From the NCBI GenBank assembly GCA_941918925.1, contig OW799233.1, positions 137,338,533 through 137,402,532 on the forward strand: a stretch of 64,000 bases of DNA. The letters are read 5' to 3'. A model generated the notes under the pieces. It made no database searches. It had not been told where the DNA came from and worked only from the letters and a program-made list of their open reading frames with translations. Made by a program: the position numbers and the translations under genes. Source of the stretch: Phyto melanocephala (Eukaryota > Arthropoda > Insecta > Diptera > Rhinophoridae). This document shows, in pieces, positions 24,112 to 37,698 of the stretch (position 1 is the stretch's first letter; every line of letters starts with the position of its first letter).

Positions 24112-25022
24112 GGCCCCTTTCACAAAGTGCGATTATAATTTAACATGAACTTTAACCGTAAGTTAGGCAAAATTGAATTTCACAAAGTACGGTTAGCATA
24201 TAACCGGCAGAGATTAATCAAAAAGTCTCTGTTAAATTTAACCGAACAAAATCTTCCGGTTAAAGGCTTTTATTTAAATAAAAATAAACAAGTAAGAGCA
24301 CTATATTCGGCTGTGCCGAATCTTTTATACCCACCACCAATTTGATGTTCTTTTATAGCACAAAATTTATTATTTTGTTTTTCACAATAATCGCTATGCA
24401 ATAATATCTCTATACTAAAATATGTATCACTTTCTTTTTATAACTTCGATATGCTAGTAAAATGTTTTCGTAAATTTAGTCTTTCAAAGTGGACGTTAAA
24501 GTAGGCGTGTCAAAAAAGTTTCTGGTAATAAATACAACTTAGATATTCCTATATAGTCCTTTATTCTTCCAAAATCTTAATTAATAGAGAAATTATATGA
24601 AGTTGAGATAAAGATAAAAATTTACGTTACAAACGGAATGACAAAATGAATATACCCCCACCATTTTTTTGGTGGCGGTTATAATAAGAATATTATAATA
24701 AAATAACATATAACAATTTATACTTACCAAGGAACTGTATTTAATCTATTTTAAGTAAAAAATTTATTTTAAATATATATTTGTCTTTCATCAAAAAATT
24801 GCTAAGAATTTTTGTATATTTTTTGATTCTTTTCTTTCATTCCACTATTTTTCGTAAATAATAAAAACCAGTATTACCATACTTTTTCTATAATGTTAGT
24901 GTTAACTAACCGAAAGATGGTGAAACGCAAAACACTAACCGTATGTTAGTTTCGGTTAACGATATCGGCGGTTTGTTAATGTTCCTGTTAAATTAATATA
25001 ATCACAGATTGTAAAAAGGGCC
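24112..25022. mobile_element. TIR element with AACCG-rich ends, host of a family-2 copy
   Basis: The left end GGCCCCTTTCACAAAGTG and right end read inward (GGCCCTTTTTACAATCTG) correspond. They are followed on both sides by GATTATA..TTTAACA.GAAC and repeated TTAACCG/CGGTTA words. Its middle is interrupted by a family-2 repeat at 24288-24684. The flanking duplication is not clear. Confidence 0.5.
24288..24684 (-). mobile_element. Family-2 repeat, short copy
   Basis: On the minus strand it starts ATAACCGCCACCAAAAAAAT (palindromic with ATGGTGGGGGTATATTC) and ends GGTGGGTATAAAAG, the hairpin TTCGGCACAGCCGAA and ACTTGTTT. Architecture is as family 1, but the subterminal motif is TATACCCnCCACCA rather than TATACCCTTCACA. 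Most of the interior found at 53883-57250 is deleted. Confidence 0.75.
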
Positions 25023-25090
25023 GTAAGTGAAAATTATTTAACATCTAACAGCCTTGCCAGACCGACAAGTTTGAAACCACTAATTAAATA

Positions 25091-25769
25091 ATAGCATGTT
25101 TCCACGACACATTGAATTACTTGATTCGCTCTTTAAATTGCTTAAGTGAATTACCCTGTTTCCATTAATTTGATTTTTCAATTCTTCTTCGTGCTTTTTT
25201 ATTCAAATGATCTTTTTTTTTGGCGGTGAACATTAAGATATATAAAATTTTATATACAAAATTATAATTATTTTATCAATGGGGGCAAAAAGTAAGTAAT
25301 AATAGTAATAATATTTTAAATTTATAAGAAATGTCTGCATATAATATAATTATTTTTTTAATTACCAGAAAATATAAAAAGTTCAATAAAATAGGACCAG
25401 TGCAGCCCTCTAAACAGAATTTCGTCAAATCGAATAATTTTTATGTGGCCAATGGTCTTCTAGACATAACATCTTTCTTTAAAATTTTCTGTTTTTCTTC
25501 CATTTTATTTTTTATATATGAAATTGAACTTTTTTCTTTTCGTCTTGCTTTGAAATTATTGTCAGCTGGAAATGGTAAACTGCCGATAAATATTAGAGAA
25601 GACACTGATTTTATTATAATTCGCATGGTAATTGTAAATTAATTACGCACAAAAATAGTAATTCGCTTTTAAAATTGTGCATGGGAAAATTTTGTAATTT
25701 GGTTCGTAATTAGGCTTTGAATTATAAATAAGACATCGAATTACGAATATCGTTGCCGTGGACATATGC
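25091..25769. mobile_element. Probable DNA transposon relic with imperfect TIRs
   Basis: The left end TAGCATGTTTCCACGACA matches the right end read inward, TAGCATATGTCCACGGCA. GAATTAC words are subterminal on both sides. Open frames exist on both strands inside (plus 25331-25642, minus 25441-25626), but neither shows a motif I can name. No reliable flanking duplication was found. Confidence 0.45.
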
Positions 25770-25819
25770 TAAACACTTTATAAATGTGATAATAGTATTT
25801 GGTAATAGACTTACAGAAA

Positions 25820-26365
25820 TGCTTCCGAAAAAGTCAATAATTTAAAATGTTTTATTTATATAGCTTAACTACAACGCTCTTATTTAAGTATAGCTGTTCG
25901 ATGCGTTTTATATATACGAAGTTTGACATTTGATATATATGAGAAAAGGGAAAAATGTTTTAACTATTGGCCAAGGCATATTTATTCATCAGGTAACCGC
26001 AGTTCGAAGAAAGTCTTTTTGTTTATGTTTTTGATATAAGCGTAAAGGATAGCAATTTTTGTCTTTTTTTTATATAGAGTTTGAGAATTCTTGGCACTGA
26101 AATTTTTTTTTTATATAGAGTTTGACAAACTGGCTCACAAAAAAGTAATCAGCTGGGCTGGCATCGCCACCTGGATATAAGTATGAAATCAAGGCATATT
26201 AATTCGTCAGGTAATTGCAGTTCGGAGAAAGTTTTTTTGTTTATATTTTTTATATATAAAATTTAACATTTGAAATAAATGAGAGAAAAGAGAGAATTGT
26301 TTTTTTATGTATGGGCTTTGGCTAAAATTTAAAATAAGTGAAAAAAAATCAGCTGACGAAACAAG
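25820..26365. repeat. Tandem-like dispersed repeat units
   Basis: Two diverged units each contain AAGGCATATT..TTC(A/G)TCAGGTAA, GCAGTTCG(A/G)A and a TATAGAGTTTGAC/AATTTAACATTTGA segment (about 25970 and 26190). The same unit lies at 17515-17665. AATCAGCTGGGCTGGCATCG near 26150 is shared with the 177-bp MITEs at 28430 and 35826. The last unit is the insertion target of element X. Confidence 0.5.
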
Positions 26366-26881
26366 AGCTCTGTTCCACATGCATAACGAAACAGTCCGAA
26401 CTTGCCCAAAGTTACCCAAAAGCGTTCCACATAACAATTTTTGTTCAATTATGAGAGTAATTAAGAGAGTAGTTTTTTTCATTTCCTGTACAAATTTGCA
26501 CGAACTTTTTCTTTGGGTAAGTTCGGACAAGAATTTAACAATCAGCTGTTTTTTGTTTACATATGAAACTGAAAATTAATCAAAAAATTTGCAAGCAAAA
26601 AAAAAGTTTAGTTTTTGTTAAAAAATATATTAAAAAGCAAAATGGAAGGTTTTAATGAAAAATTTAAAGTGGTAAATACATTAGTGAATAGATATCTCCC
26701 TTGTTCTTTAAAATAAATACTTTTAAAAAATTTACACTGGCTCAGCTTTTCTTTCAGTTCTTTTTAAATTATTTTTAACATCTGTTGGCAATGATGCAAA
26801 TGTTTTGTTTTTATAATGTTATTGCTTTTAAGCGTCTAAAATCACTTAAATAGATTTTAATTTAAAAAGTAAGCACCATTA

Positions 26882-27482
26882 CCCTACGTTGCCACAGGCA
26901 AGTATTTACTTGCAAGTAGTGTATACGTATTACTAACGAAAATCAGGAGAAATGCCAAAAAAAACACAAATATTTTTTGAGTGTCTACACAGCACAATGC
27001 ACGTTCATTTTTAAAATGTCGCCAACAAATAAACTTCAAACAAGTTTAAAACAAATGGCGTTGCTTCAATTGGTAATTAAGTGTTGTCAATAGCCACTAT
27101 TGAACGTTACCTTTAGACATGTAACTTTTTAATATAATTTTTTTTATTAAATATTGATATTTATATTAAAACTTACATTTTAAATGAATATTTATATTTT
27201 TTCCTTAATATTCTTCATATACATATATACATATTTATTAAAAAAAATTAGCTGAATTATTTACCACAATTGTATGATATATTGTTGAGTTAACAAAAAA
27301 CTCAGTATTAGACAACACTGTTTTTCGGCTTGTCACTTTACTTGCCGTAACTGTAAAAATTTTACTTGCTTAAAAATTTCCTCGCAAGCTGAGTCGTAGG
27401 TTGTCAAAGTGTAGTTGTGTTAGTAAAAAAGTGTTAGAGTATTGGTTTTTTTTCACTTGCACTTGCATGTGGCAACGGTAGG
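26882..27482. mobile_element. 601-bp TIR element with TTA duplication
   Basis: The left end CCCTACGTTGCCACAGGCAAG and right end read inward CCTACCGTTGCCACATGCAAG match apart from one gap and a few changes. TTA flanks both sides (26879-26881, 27483-27485). Element X copy 1 shows the empty site as a continuous CATTAGTATT on the corresponding strand. A TTA duplication fits PIF/Harbinger-type elements. No transposase is visible. Confidence 0.75.
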
Positions 27483-27516
27483 TTAGTATTACAAGAAGTG
27501 CAAAAATGGTTTTTTG

Positions 27517-28314
27517 TAGGGATGGGCAAATTGGAAAAATCTATCGATATTTATTATATCGATATTTTATTTTACCATCGATATTTAATAATTTAAAATA
27601 TCGATATTTCGATATATCGACTGAAACATATTTACCTAGTTATTCTTGAAATGGTTTACATTTAAAAATTAAATACACCCACTTATGTACATACAAACAA
27701 AAATAGATGTATATTAGGCTTCGAAGCTACTTCTTATTCAAATTTTTATAAGAAATAAACTAGATATAATAAAATATATTAATAGTATAAATGCTTGCTC
27801 TTATGCGTGAGCTTATAAAAACGAAAATTAGAAAAAATATTTACGATTAAGGATAAGATCAGTTATATGACTAGATCAAACATAAAAACAAAAAATAAAC
27901 CAAAAATTCATTAGACAATCTTAAATTTTAAAGTCAACAATTGATGTATTGTTTACACCAAATCTATAAAATAAATTCTGAAAAAATATTTACGATTATA
28001 TGACTAGATCAAACAAAAAAATAGAAAACAAACCAAAACTTCGACAGAAAATCTTAAGTTTAAAGTTAACAATTGAGGTATTGTTTACATCAAATCTATA
28101 ATAAGTATAAGTATATAATAAGTATACTAGTATAATTAAAACTAAATTCGCCGTTGCTGCTGTACCTTCTTTTGGAAAACTTTTAAAAATATCGGCTCCG
28201 ATATTTGTAAATAAATATCGATATTGAGGTATTTAAAATATCGGCGATTAATATCGAAATTTTTTAAACTAAATATCGATATTTTGATATATCGATATAT
28301 TTTGCCCAACCCTA
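27517..28314. mobile_element. 798-bp hAT-type non-autonomous element
   Basis: The termini TAGGGATGGGCAAA and (read inward) TAGGGTTGGGCAAA are flanked by an identical 8-bp duplication, GTTTTTTG (27509-27516 and 28315-28322). Element X copy 1 gives the empty site. The subterminal regions are dense in ATCGATAT words at both ends. TIRs starting TAGGG with 8-bp duplications are diagnostic of hAT elements. No ORF is present. Confidence 0.85.
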
Positions 28315-28429
28315 GTTTTTTGCGTTCCAGCAATTTTGGGTAGTTTTGGCAAATTTAGAGAGTAATTTTTATTTTACTCTTAGTCCGAACTTGTCCGAGA
28401 TCTTGTGGAACACACCTAAGACTACCCAT

Positions 28430-28606
28430 GGTGTAATTACATAAGGTGATAGCGTAAAGGAGAGCAACTTTTGTCTCTCATTGTTTATGTATGGAGTTTG
28501 ACCACTTCCGGAGTTGAAATAATTTTTTAAATATGTAGTTTGACATACTCCAGAACACAAAAAAATAATCAGCTGGGCTGGCACCGTCACCTAGTATAAT
28601 TACACC
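28430..28606 (-). mobile_element. 177-bp MITE, copy 1
   Basis: The ends read inward GGTGTAATTACATAAGGTG and GGTGTAATTATACTAGGTG. The interior shares CCAGCCCAGCTGATT (on the other strand) and GGAGAGCAA segments with the copy at 35826-36002, which lies in the opposite orientation. There is no coding content. Confidence 0.75.
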
Positions 28607-28976
28607 ATGATTACAACCGCTTTTAAAAGTATTTAGAAGTATTCCTGAGATCATACTTCTGATTAAAACGTGTGTTACATAAATCGAAAATATTACCATA
28701 AGGGAATTACAGTTTTTCTTCATCATTAGGTGTATTGTATTTATAATGAAATGGATTTGAAAATTAAATTTTCCATTTTTTGTACAACAAGAACACCTCA
28801 AGAGCCTCGAAAGAGATCGAAATATCTATTTAAATGAAATTTCTATATCTATTCAATGTTCAATTATTATCAATTGTTCAAACAAATAATCAAAAAATCT
28901 TTAATAATACAGATGTTTTTGTTGTTTCTAAAAATAAATACATACATATATTATTTTCATTAAAAAAATACTAGAT

Positions 28977-30431
<1,455 letters not shown>

Positions 30432-30575
30432 TTACATACACAGGTGTTTTTCTTTCCTTTTGTTTTGTTTATTCTCAAAAAATATAAAGAGATGCCATAC
30501 ACCAAGGTATATTCATATATTAATCAGCCTTGCCATACACTTGGCTTTACTTTCTTTTTTTTTAATTAAACTACA

Positions 30576-30968
30576 CAGAGATCTCGATTATTCGTAGTCA
30601 TCAGTTATGTGGAAAAGAAGAAAATAAATTTTTCTTAAGTCAGTTTCATTTTTATTTTTTGTATTGATTAGCCGTGATTGCCTCTATTATCTGGGACATA
30701 AACAAATTTCAAAATTTTTTTTTGAACGATATGTGAATAAAACGATAAGCCGGAATTTTGTATGTACATACGTATATATTTATACTTGTTTAATTTAGTT
30801 CAATTTAAAAATTTGTGATAAAATAAATATATACAACAATATTCATCAATTGATTAATTAAAAAAGTACGTATAAAACACAGACAAAATTGTTACTCTAT
30901 TAACCGGGAAAATTGATTTTCTAGAATGCTTCCGGTCCTGATTATTGCGGATAATCGAGGTCTCACTG
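30576..30968. mobile_element. pogo/Tigger-like TIR element between NKAP and gamma-COP
   Basis: The left end CAGAGATCTCGATTATTCG and right end read inward CAGTGAGACCTCGATTATCCG match with few changes. The right flank is TA; the left is CA, perhaps a mutated TA. There is no ORF inside. It occupies about a quarter of the shared upstream region of the two divergent genes. Confidence 0.6.
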
Positions 30969-31136
30969 TAATTATCTAAAAAAATTATTGTAAATCATTT
31001 TAATTTTGCCTCCAAGATCATTTATTCTATTATTTTGATTTTCTAAAACATTTTTCTGAATTAAATTAAATTGTAATTATTTAAGAATCTTGAAAAACTA
31101 TTCTGATATTTTTGTTTATTTTTAATTTATTTATTA

Positions 31137-31365
31137 AGCCGACATTAGCCGAGTGGAATGCATTTTGAAAATATAACAAAAATGTATTCCGACTATAAAT
31201 GAATATGAACATGTAGAAAAATGTTGTTTGATAAGAAAAGCAAAAACACAAAATTGAAAATTAGTACTGTTTCCCTAATTATAATTTCATTGAACATAAA
31301 TAAAATTTCAAATAACATATGAGTGTGACAATAAAGAGTGCTGATGATGAAATCGTAGCTGGTTT
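31137..31365. repeat. Short dispersed repeat, also at 4150-4240
   Basis: It begins GCCGACATTAGCCGAGTGG and ends GAGTGCTGATGATGAAATCG-TAGCTGG. Both terminal blocks reappear, joined and partly inverted, at 4150-4240. The remaining DNA up to 31980 is AT-rich with no further feature. Confidence 0.5.
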
Positions 31366-32011
31366 ACTTTTTACCACTCCTACTTTAACGCCCACTTTGT
31401 TAATTATGTACTTGCATCGATATAGTTGTTTTGTATTTTTCTTCAAATAAACGTTTGAAAATCGGTAAAAAAAATCTTTTTCATACTCTTAAATATTAAG
31501 GGCGACTAACCCCAAAGGACAATTTATGCCTCACCTAAATAACGTTACGACTTCGATGAAATTTTAAACATAGATAGATTTGGGTACCGTAGAACAAATA
31601 TGGTTTACTTTTTTTTTAAGTATGCAGAATAAGTTAGTTATTTTTATTGAACTAAAAAAATATTTCAAAGAAATAATTTATATGGAAAAACAACGTTTGC
31701 CGGTCAGCTAGTATTAAAATATAATTATAAAATTATTATTATATGTACTCATACATATTTACTATATTTTAAGAAAAGCTATTTATGTATGTATATGCAT
31801 TAAAAAAAGTATTTGTTTAATACCGCTTATTTTCGTACATCTGGTATTAATTCCTTTTTGATTTAAAATTTCTTGTTGGCAAGACTTTTTGCAATTCTGA
31901 CATTACTTCATTAATCTGTGTGACGTGTAAATTTTTAGATTGTTAAAGAAAAATCAAGATTATAAAATATTTTTAAACTGTTATTAAAAATAAAAACCAT
32001 CAATATAAGAT

Positions 32012-35000
32012 ATGGGTTCATTCCGTCGTGAAAAAGAAGATGAGGAGGAGGGTAAGTAAAAAAAGATAATGAGCCATCAACACCGCTATCAATGTTTTTA
32101 TAAAGATTAAAATGATCGATACTACTCTATATAAAATAGAAAAGGTGATAGTAATATTAGAATAAAGATTTATTCCGAGGTGTTTGAACGTGCTTAGCAT
32201 GGGTTTGTTTAAAAATTTTAATTCGTTGCCAGGTAACAACAATATCTACCAAAATTTGGAGAAAACTTCCGTTTTACAAGAGACACGAGCTTTCAATGAC
32301 ACTCCCGTCAATCCCAGGAAATGTATACACATTTTGACAAAAATTTTGTATATAATCAATCAAGGCGAACAATTAGGGACCCGTGAGGCCACTGACTGTT
32401 TCTTTGCTATGACCAAGCTGTTCCAATCTAAAGATGTTGTCTTACGTAGAATGGTTTATTTGGGAATTAAAGAGTTGTCCTCAATTGCTGAAGATGTTAT
32501 CATCGTCACCAGTTCTTTAACCAAGGATATGACAGGCAAAGAAGATTTATATAGAGCCGCTGCTATACGTGCTCTTTGCAGTATTACTGACAACACCATG
32601 CTCCAGGCTGTAGAACGTTATATGAAACAATGTATTGTAGATAAGAATGCTGCTGTCTCTTGTGCAGCTTTGGTAAGCTCATTGCGATTGGCTAGCACCT
32701 CTGGAGATGTGGTAAAACGTTGGGCAAATGAGGCTCAAGAGGCTTTGAACAGTGAAAACATTATGGTTCAATATCATGCTTTGGGTCTTTTGTATCACAT
32801 ACGCAAATCTGATCGTTTGGCTGTTACAAAATTAGTCAACAAATTAACTCGAAACTCAATGAAAAGTCCGTATGCTGTTTGCATGTTGGTAAGATATTTT
32901 TTTTTATTAAATTTTTATTTATTTATTTTCTTTAAATTGATTTTTTCCCTTAATAAAACAAAAAATTTAAAACATTTAATTACAATTTTATTTAGATTCG
33001 CATAGCTTGTAAACTAATTGAGGAAGAAGACATTTCAGCCGACGAAATGTCGGAATCTCCCATGTTCACTTTTATTGAGTCGTGTTTGCGCCACAAAAGC
33101 GAAATGGTCATTTATGAAGCCGCTCATGCTATAGTTAATTTGAAAAATACTAATGCTCGTGTTTTATCGCCAGCTTTCTCAATACTTCAACTATTTTGCA
33201 GCTCTCCTAAAGCTACTTTACGTTTTGCCGCTGTTCGTACTCTTAACAAGGTAGCCATGACTCATCCGGCTGCTGTAACTACCTGCAATCTAGATTTAGA
33301 GGGTCTAATTGCCGATTCTAATCGTTCGGTTGCCACACTTGCTATTACCACTTTATTGAAAACCGGAGCCGAATCTTCAGTCGAACGCTTGATGAAACAA
33401 ATTTCTTCATTTGTTGCTGAAATCTCTGATGAATTTAAAGTGGTTGTTGTTCAGGCCATTTGTTCTTTATGTACAAAATATCCCAGAAAACACAGTGTTC
33501 TAATGAATTTTCTTAGTGGCATGCTACGCGAAGAAGGTGGTTTGGAATATAAAACCTCTATTGTGGATACTATTATCACCATAATCGAAGAAAATGCAGA
33601 AGCCAAAGAATCTGGTCTCTCACATTTGTGTGAGTTTATTGAGGATTGTGAACATATCTCTTTGGCAGTACGAATTTTACATTTGTTGGGTAAAGAGGGT
33701 CCATTTGCTGTTCAACCTTCAAAATATATAAGATTCATCTATAATCGCGTTATATTGGAAAGTCCGGTTGTAAGAGCAGCTGCTGTTACTGCTTTGGCAC
33801 AGTTTGGAGCCTCTTGTCCAGCTCTTTTGGGAAATATACTTGTTTTGTTGGGCCGTTGTCAAATGGATGCTGATGATGAAGTTCGTGACCGTGCGACTTA
33901 TTATTTGCATCTTTTGCAAACAGAAAAACCAGAACTATATAAACATTATATTATTGAACGTGAAACATGTTCGTTAGCTTTGCTAGAAAAAGCTTTATTA
34001 AAGCATTTGAATGGTGATGGTAGCACCGGATTTGATTTGTCGATTGTACCTAAAGCCACTATTGTTAAGGAGGAAATTAAAGATGAGGCCATGATGGTTT
34101 CTAGTGGTGAGCATTGGAAAAATCTATTACATAAACAGCTAAGTATTGAGTTATTTTTTTTAGCTCCGCGTGTTCCTAAAATTACTAGGGAAGAGGAAAG
34201 TGCCGCTAGATTGGCTCAATTGCCAGGTATACAAGCATTGGGTCCCATTCACCGCACTACAACTGCTATTCAACTTACAGAAAGTGAAACTGAATATACA
34301 GTTTCTTGTATTAAACATATATTCCCCAATCATATTGTTTTTCAAGTAAGCAATCACTCCACATTCCATAACATTTACACATTTTGTAATGTAATCGAGT
34401 TATATTTAACCTTAAAAAATTAACTAATTTTTAAAGTTAAAAGTCAAAAAATCATATAATATAAAAAAATTAATTTTTATTCTTTTCATGAGTAATTACG
34501 ATACAAAAAAAAAATTAATTAGTATTTTAAATTCTAGACAATATTTTTATAATTATTAAATATTTACAGTTTGATTGTCTGAACACTTTATCGGATCAAT
34601 TTTTGGAAAATGTTCGTGTAGAATTGACAATACCCGAAGGTTTTATAACACGCGCCGTTATACCATGTCCAAAATTGCCATACAATGAGTTACAGACAAC
34701 ATTTGTTATTGTTGAATTCCCTCAAGATGTTAGCTCTTCAGCTGGTAAACTTATTACATTTTTTTTTGTCCTCAAATTTTGTTTACAAATTTATGTACTA
34801 TTTTAGCAACATTTGGAGCCACTTTACGTTTTGTAGTTAAAGATTGTGATCCTAACACAGGCGAACCAGATTCTGACGAAGGCTATGATGATGAATATAT
34901 GTTGGAAGATTTGGAAATAACGGTTGCCGATCAAATACAAAAGAATAAGAGGAGTAATTTCCAAGCCGTATGGGATGCAGCAGATACTGAAGGTATTGAG

Positions 35001-35403
35001 AGCATAATTCTGAAAAGCTTTTAAATGTGTATAAATTGGTTATATTTTCTTACAGAATGGGTCGAGGCAGAAGATACCTACTCGTTATCGGCCGTTAATA
35101 CGTTACAAGAAGCAGTAAATACCATTATTAAGTTCTTAGGCTTAGCATCCGCCAATCTATCTGAAAAAGTTCCCGAAGGTGTAGCCACACACACTTTACT
35201 GTGTTCAGGTAAATGTGTTTGTTTATTAAAATATGTGTGTTAATTTATAAAATTTTATGGTTTTTTTTCTAGGCACATTTAGGGGAGGAGCAGAAATATT
35301 AGTACGTTCTAAATTAGCTCTAGCAGATGGTGTCACCATGCAGTTGACAGTACGTACCACAGATCCAGATGTGGCCGAATTAGTTACAACAGCCATAGGA
35401 TAA
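32012..35403 (+). CDS. gammaCOP: Coatomer subunit gamma (COPI coat), 8 exons
   Basis: Gamma subunit of the COPI coat, which forms retrograde Golgi-to-ER and intra-Golgi vesicles. Exons: 32012-32051, 32233-32888, 32996-34106, 34164-34345, 34570-34744, 34807-34992, 35056-35208 and 35273-35403. GT-AG borders and phases agree, giving 877 aa, the family's normal size. An adaptin-type HEAT solenoid occupies about 20-540 ([24 protein letters not shown]). A linker then leads to the appendage: an Ig-like half ([19 protein letters not shown]) and a C-terminal platform ending [10 protein letters not shown]. Intron 34107-34163 is 57 bp, a multiple of three and stop-free, so a retained form would add 19 residues in frame. 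I remove it because the flanks then read VSSAPRVPKI as in relatives. AATAAA strings lie beyond 35700. Confidence 0.97.
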
Positions 35404-35825
35404 AATTAATCTCTGATTACCTTTTTTAGATTAGAATAACTTACACTTTCACACAATATGATTTATAAAGAACTCATTTGAATCATTGTTTATAAAAACC
35501 AAGATTTTCCTATCGATAAAAATATAAAAACTCTTAAGAGTTATATTTGTCAAAAAAATTTTTTATTAATTTTTCTTACTCTAAACATTCATGTTGATTT
35601 TTGAATTGAAAAAAAATTATAAGAATAGTCAAACTGTTTATTTTGTTTGTGTTTTCAAAGATCATTAAACATTATTAAATTAAGCATTTTATTTAGTATT
35701 TTTAAAGCTAATAATAAACAAAATTATTATAAAAAAATAAACAATATTTGCCTTTAAAAACAATATAAAGCGTGACAATTAATTACTTCTATGTTTTTAC
35801 TATTAAGTTTTATACTTATAAGCAT

Positions 35826-36002
35826 GGTGTAATTATACAAGGTGGCGGTGCCAGCCCAGCTGATTATTTTTTTATGTTCTGGAGTATGTCAAACTGCATA
35901 TTTAAAAAATGATTTCAACTCCGGAATTTGTCAAACTCCATACATGAAAAAAGAGAGACAAAAATTGCTCTCCTTTACGCTATCACCTTATGTAATTACA
36001 CC
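35826..36002 (+). mobile_element. 177-bp MITE, copy 2
   Basis: The ends read inward GGTGTAATTATACAAGGTG and GGTGTAATTACATAAGGTG. It is collinear with copy 1 (28430-28606) in reverse orientation and the same length, so 177 bp is likely the full unit. It lies about 420 bp beyond the gamma-COP stop codon. Confidence 0.75.
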
Positions 36003-37329
36003 AAGTTTATAATTTACTTTGTCATTGACACTGAAGTAAAATTCGTTGTAGGTAGATTGTGTTTCTTATAGATATGTATACTTATTATACTCACACGTTT
36101 TACTTGTCTATCAAATACAAGCTATATATATATTCTCTTTAATGCTCGTTTATACTGTTTTAACTCTTTTGGTATAATGTCTGGATATTTTTGTTGATTG
36201 GTTACTACTTTCGGGATACTTTCTTTCTTTCTTTCGGCTGGGGAGCCAATTGTTGAAATAATAAAAATTATATTTAAGAACATTCTTTGTAATATAGTTT
36301 TTTTTGGCCCTTAGGGGCTTTTTATATCACTTTTGTTGAAAAAATAAAATAAAATAAAAGTTTTATTGAAAATTTAAGTTATTATGAACTTTTACACAGC
36401 AATTCAAGCATCAAAAACGTTATGAAAATTCTTTTCTTGCCTCAAAGCTGACAGTTCAACAGTTCTATTGTCTTTGGTTGAACGCTCTTGCCATTGCACC
36501 AACACTCTATCATATTTAAATGATACTATGTAATAAGATTTATGTTTGAAAAATAAATAACTTTTTAATTTTGCAATGCTGAGTTTGTTTATTTTTGGAA
36601 AATTTTATTGGATCGTTACAACTAGTTACATAACTAGTTCAAAACGTTACTAGTTAAATATTTAGCTAAAGGGGTTTAGAAGCCTTTTTACAAAAGAAAT
36701 TACATTATTATGATGCAGTTTCTATTTATTACGTTTTGGCTTTCTCCTGTTAACTTATAATTATTTAAGTTAGGGCCTTTCTACTTGTGACCAACGATAT
36801 GTCGTCAAAAAGGCTAATGACCAAGTTCATGGCAATCATAAACTATGGTTCGTTTAAGTAAATCAAACTACATTTAATTATTAAATACAGAGATGTGCAC
36901 TCACAAAAAAAAACAAGTCAGAGTGATGAACTCGGTCGGGACGAATCTCAAAATACCCTTCACCATAATGTTTATGAGTAGGTATAACAATAATATAATA
37001 GCGTTTCAGTAACAGCTGAAAACTTCTAATTTATGTGTTAAAAATCGTAAATACGATCAAAAACAGAGGCAGTCGTGTTTATTTGCTCTTATCTCAGGAA
37101 GTTATAGGGGGATTGTTTTGGATTTCAATTACAATTCATTTCAGCTTTAAAAGACATCTAAAGGAAATAGAATAACTTTTCTAGTTCGTATAGTTGGCAT
37201 ACATACATACATATTTTTTTCACGTTGGCTTTATGCCCACATGCTGTTGTGAACATGTGTGTTATAACAATTATGAGTAATAATATACTTACGATCAATG
37301 ATTACAATTAAATAAATTGTCTGTACGCC
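36003..37329. other. Intergenic DNA with family-3-like fragments
   Basis: No gene seen. At 36905-37190 a decayed repeat has AACAAGTCAGAGTGATGAAC, TACCCTTCACCATAATG and AAACAGAGGCAGTCGTGTTT, the last shared with 57795-57825. The rest is unassigned. Confidence 0.4.
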
Positions 37330-37698
37330 AGCGCTATATTCGGCCGTGCCGAATCTAATATATCCTTCACAACATGTAGTCATGCAATAACAGTAGTTTG
37401 TATTACCATTCATCCGATATGAAATACGTACATACATATAAAAAACATACATATATAAAAACATCCCATTGTAAAATTATAAATTTACGTATGTATGTTA
37501 AAAAAAAAAAAAAAAATTTTAAAAAATTTACAAAAAAAATTTAAAAAAAAAATTAAAATATATATAATATATAAAAAACAAAATAAATAATAAAAAATAA
37601 AAAAAAATAAAAAAATAAAAAAAAAATATTAAAAAAAAATTTAAAAAAAAGTAATTAAAATATATATAATAAATATAAAAAAAAAAAATAAATAAAAA
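37330..37698 (-). mobile_element. Family-1 repeat, copy D (truncated in its core)
   Basis: It has the GCCGTGCCGAAT hairpin and CCTTCACAACATGTAG end, but the terminal ACAAGTAAG is lost. The copy stops within the A/T core, where copy E begins. Head-to-tail with copy E. Confidence 0.75.

Larger units (their letters stand above)
26366..28417. mobile_element. Element X, copy 2, carrying two younger insertions
   Basis: Inverted relative to copy 1. It starts GCTCTGTTCCACATGC, ends GTGGAACACACCT, and is flanked by a 4-bp AAGA duplication (26362-26365 and 28418-28421). Subtracting the two nested elements and their duplications leaves about 642 bp, almost the size of copy 1 (634 bp) and collinear with it. 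The unoccupied target is visible at 17541-17563 in a related repeat. Confidence 0.8.

Noticed and set aside
25331..25642. 103-codon plus-strand frame as a gene
   Set aside because: It lies inside an inverted-repeat element, is overlapped by a minus-strand frame, and shows no known motif or codon preference.
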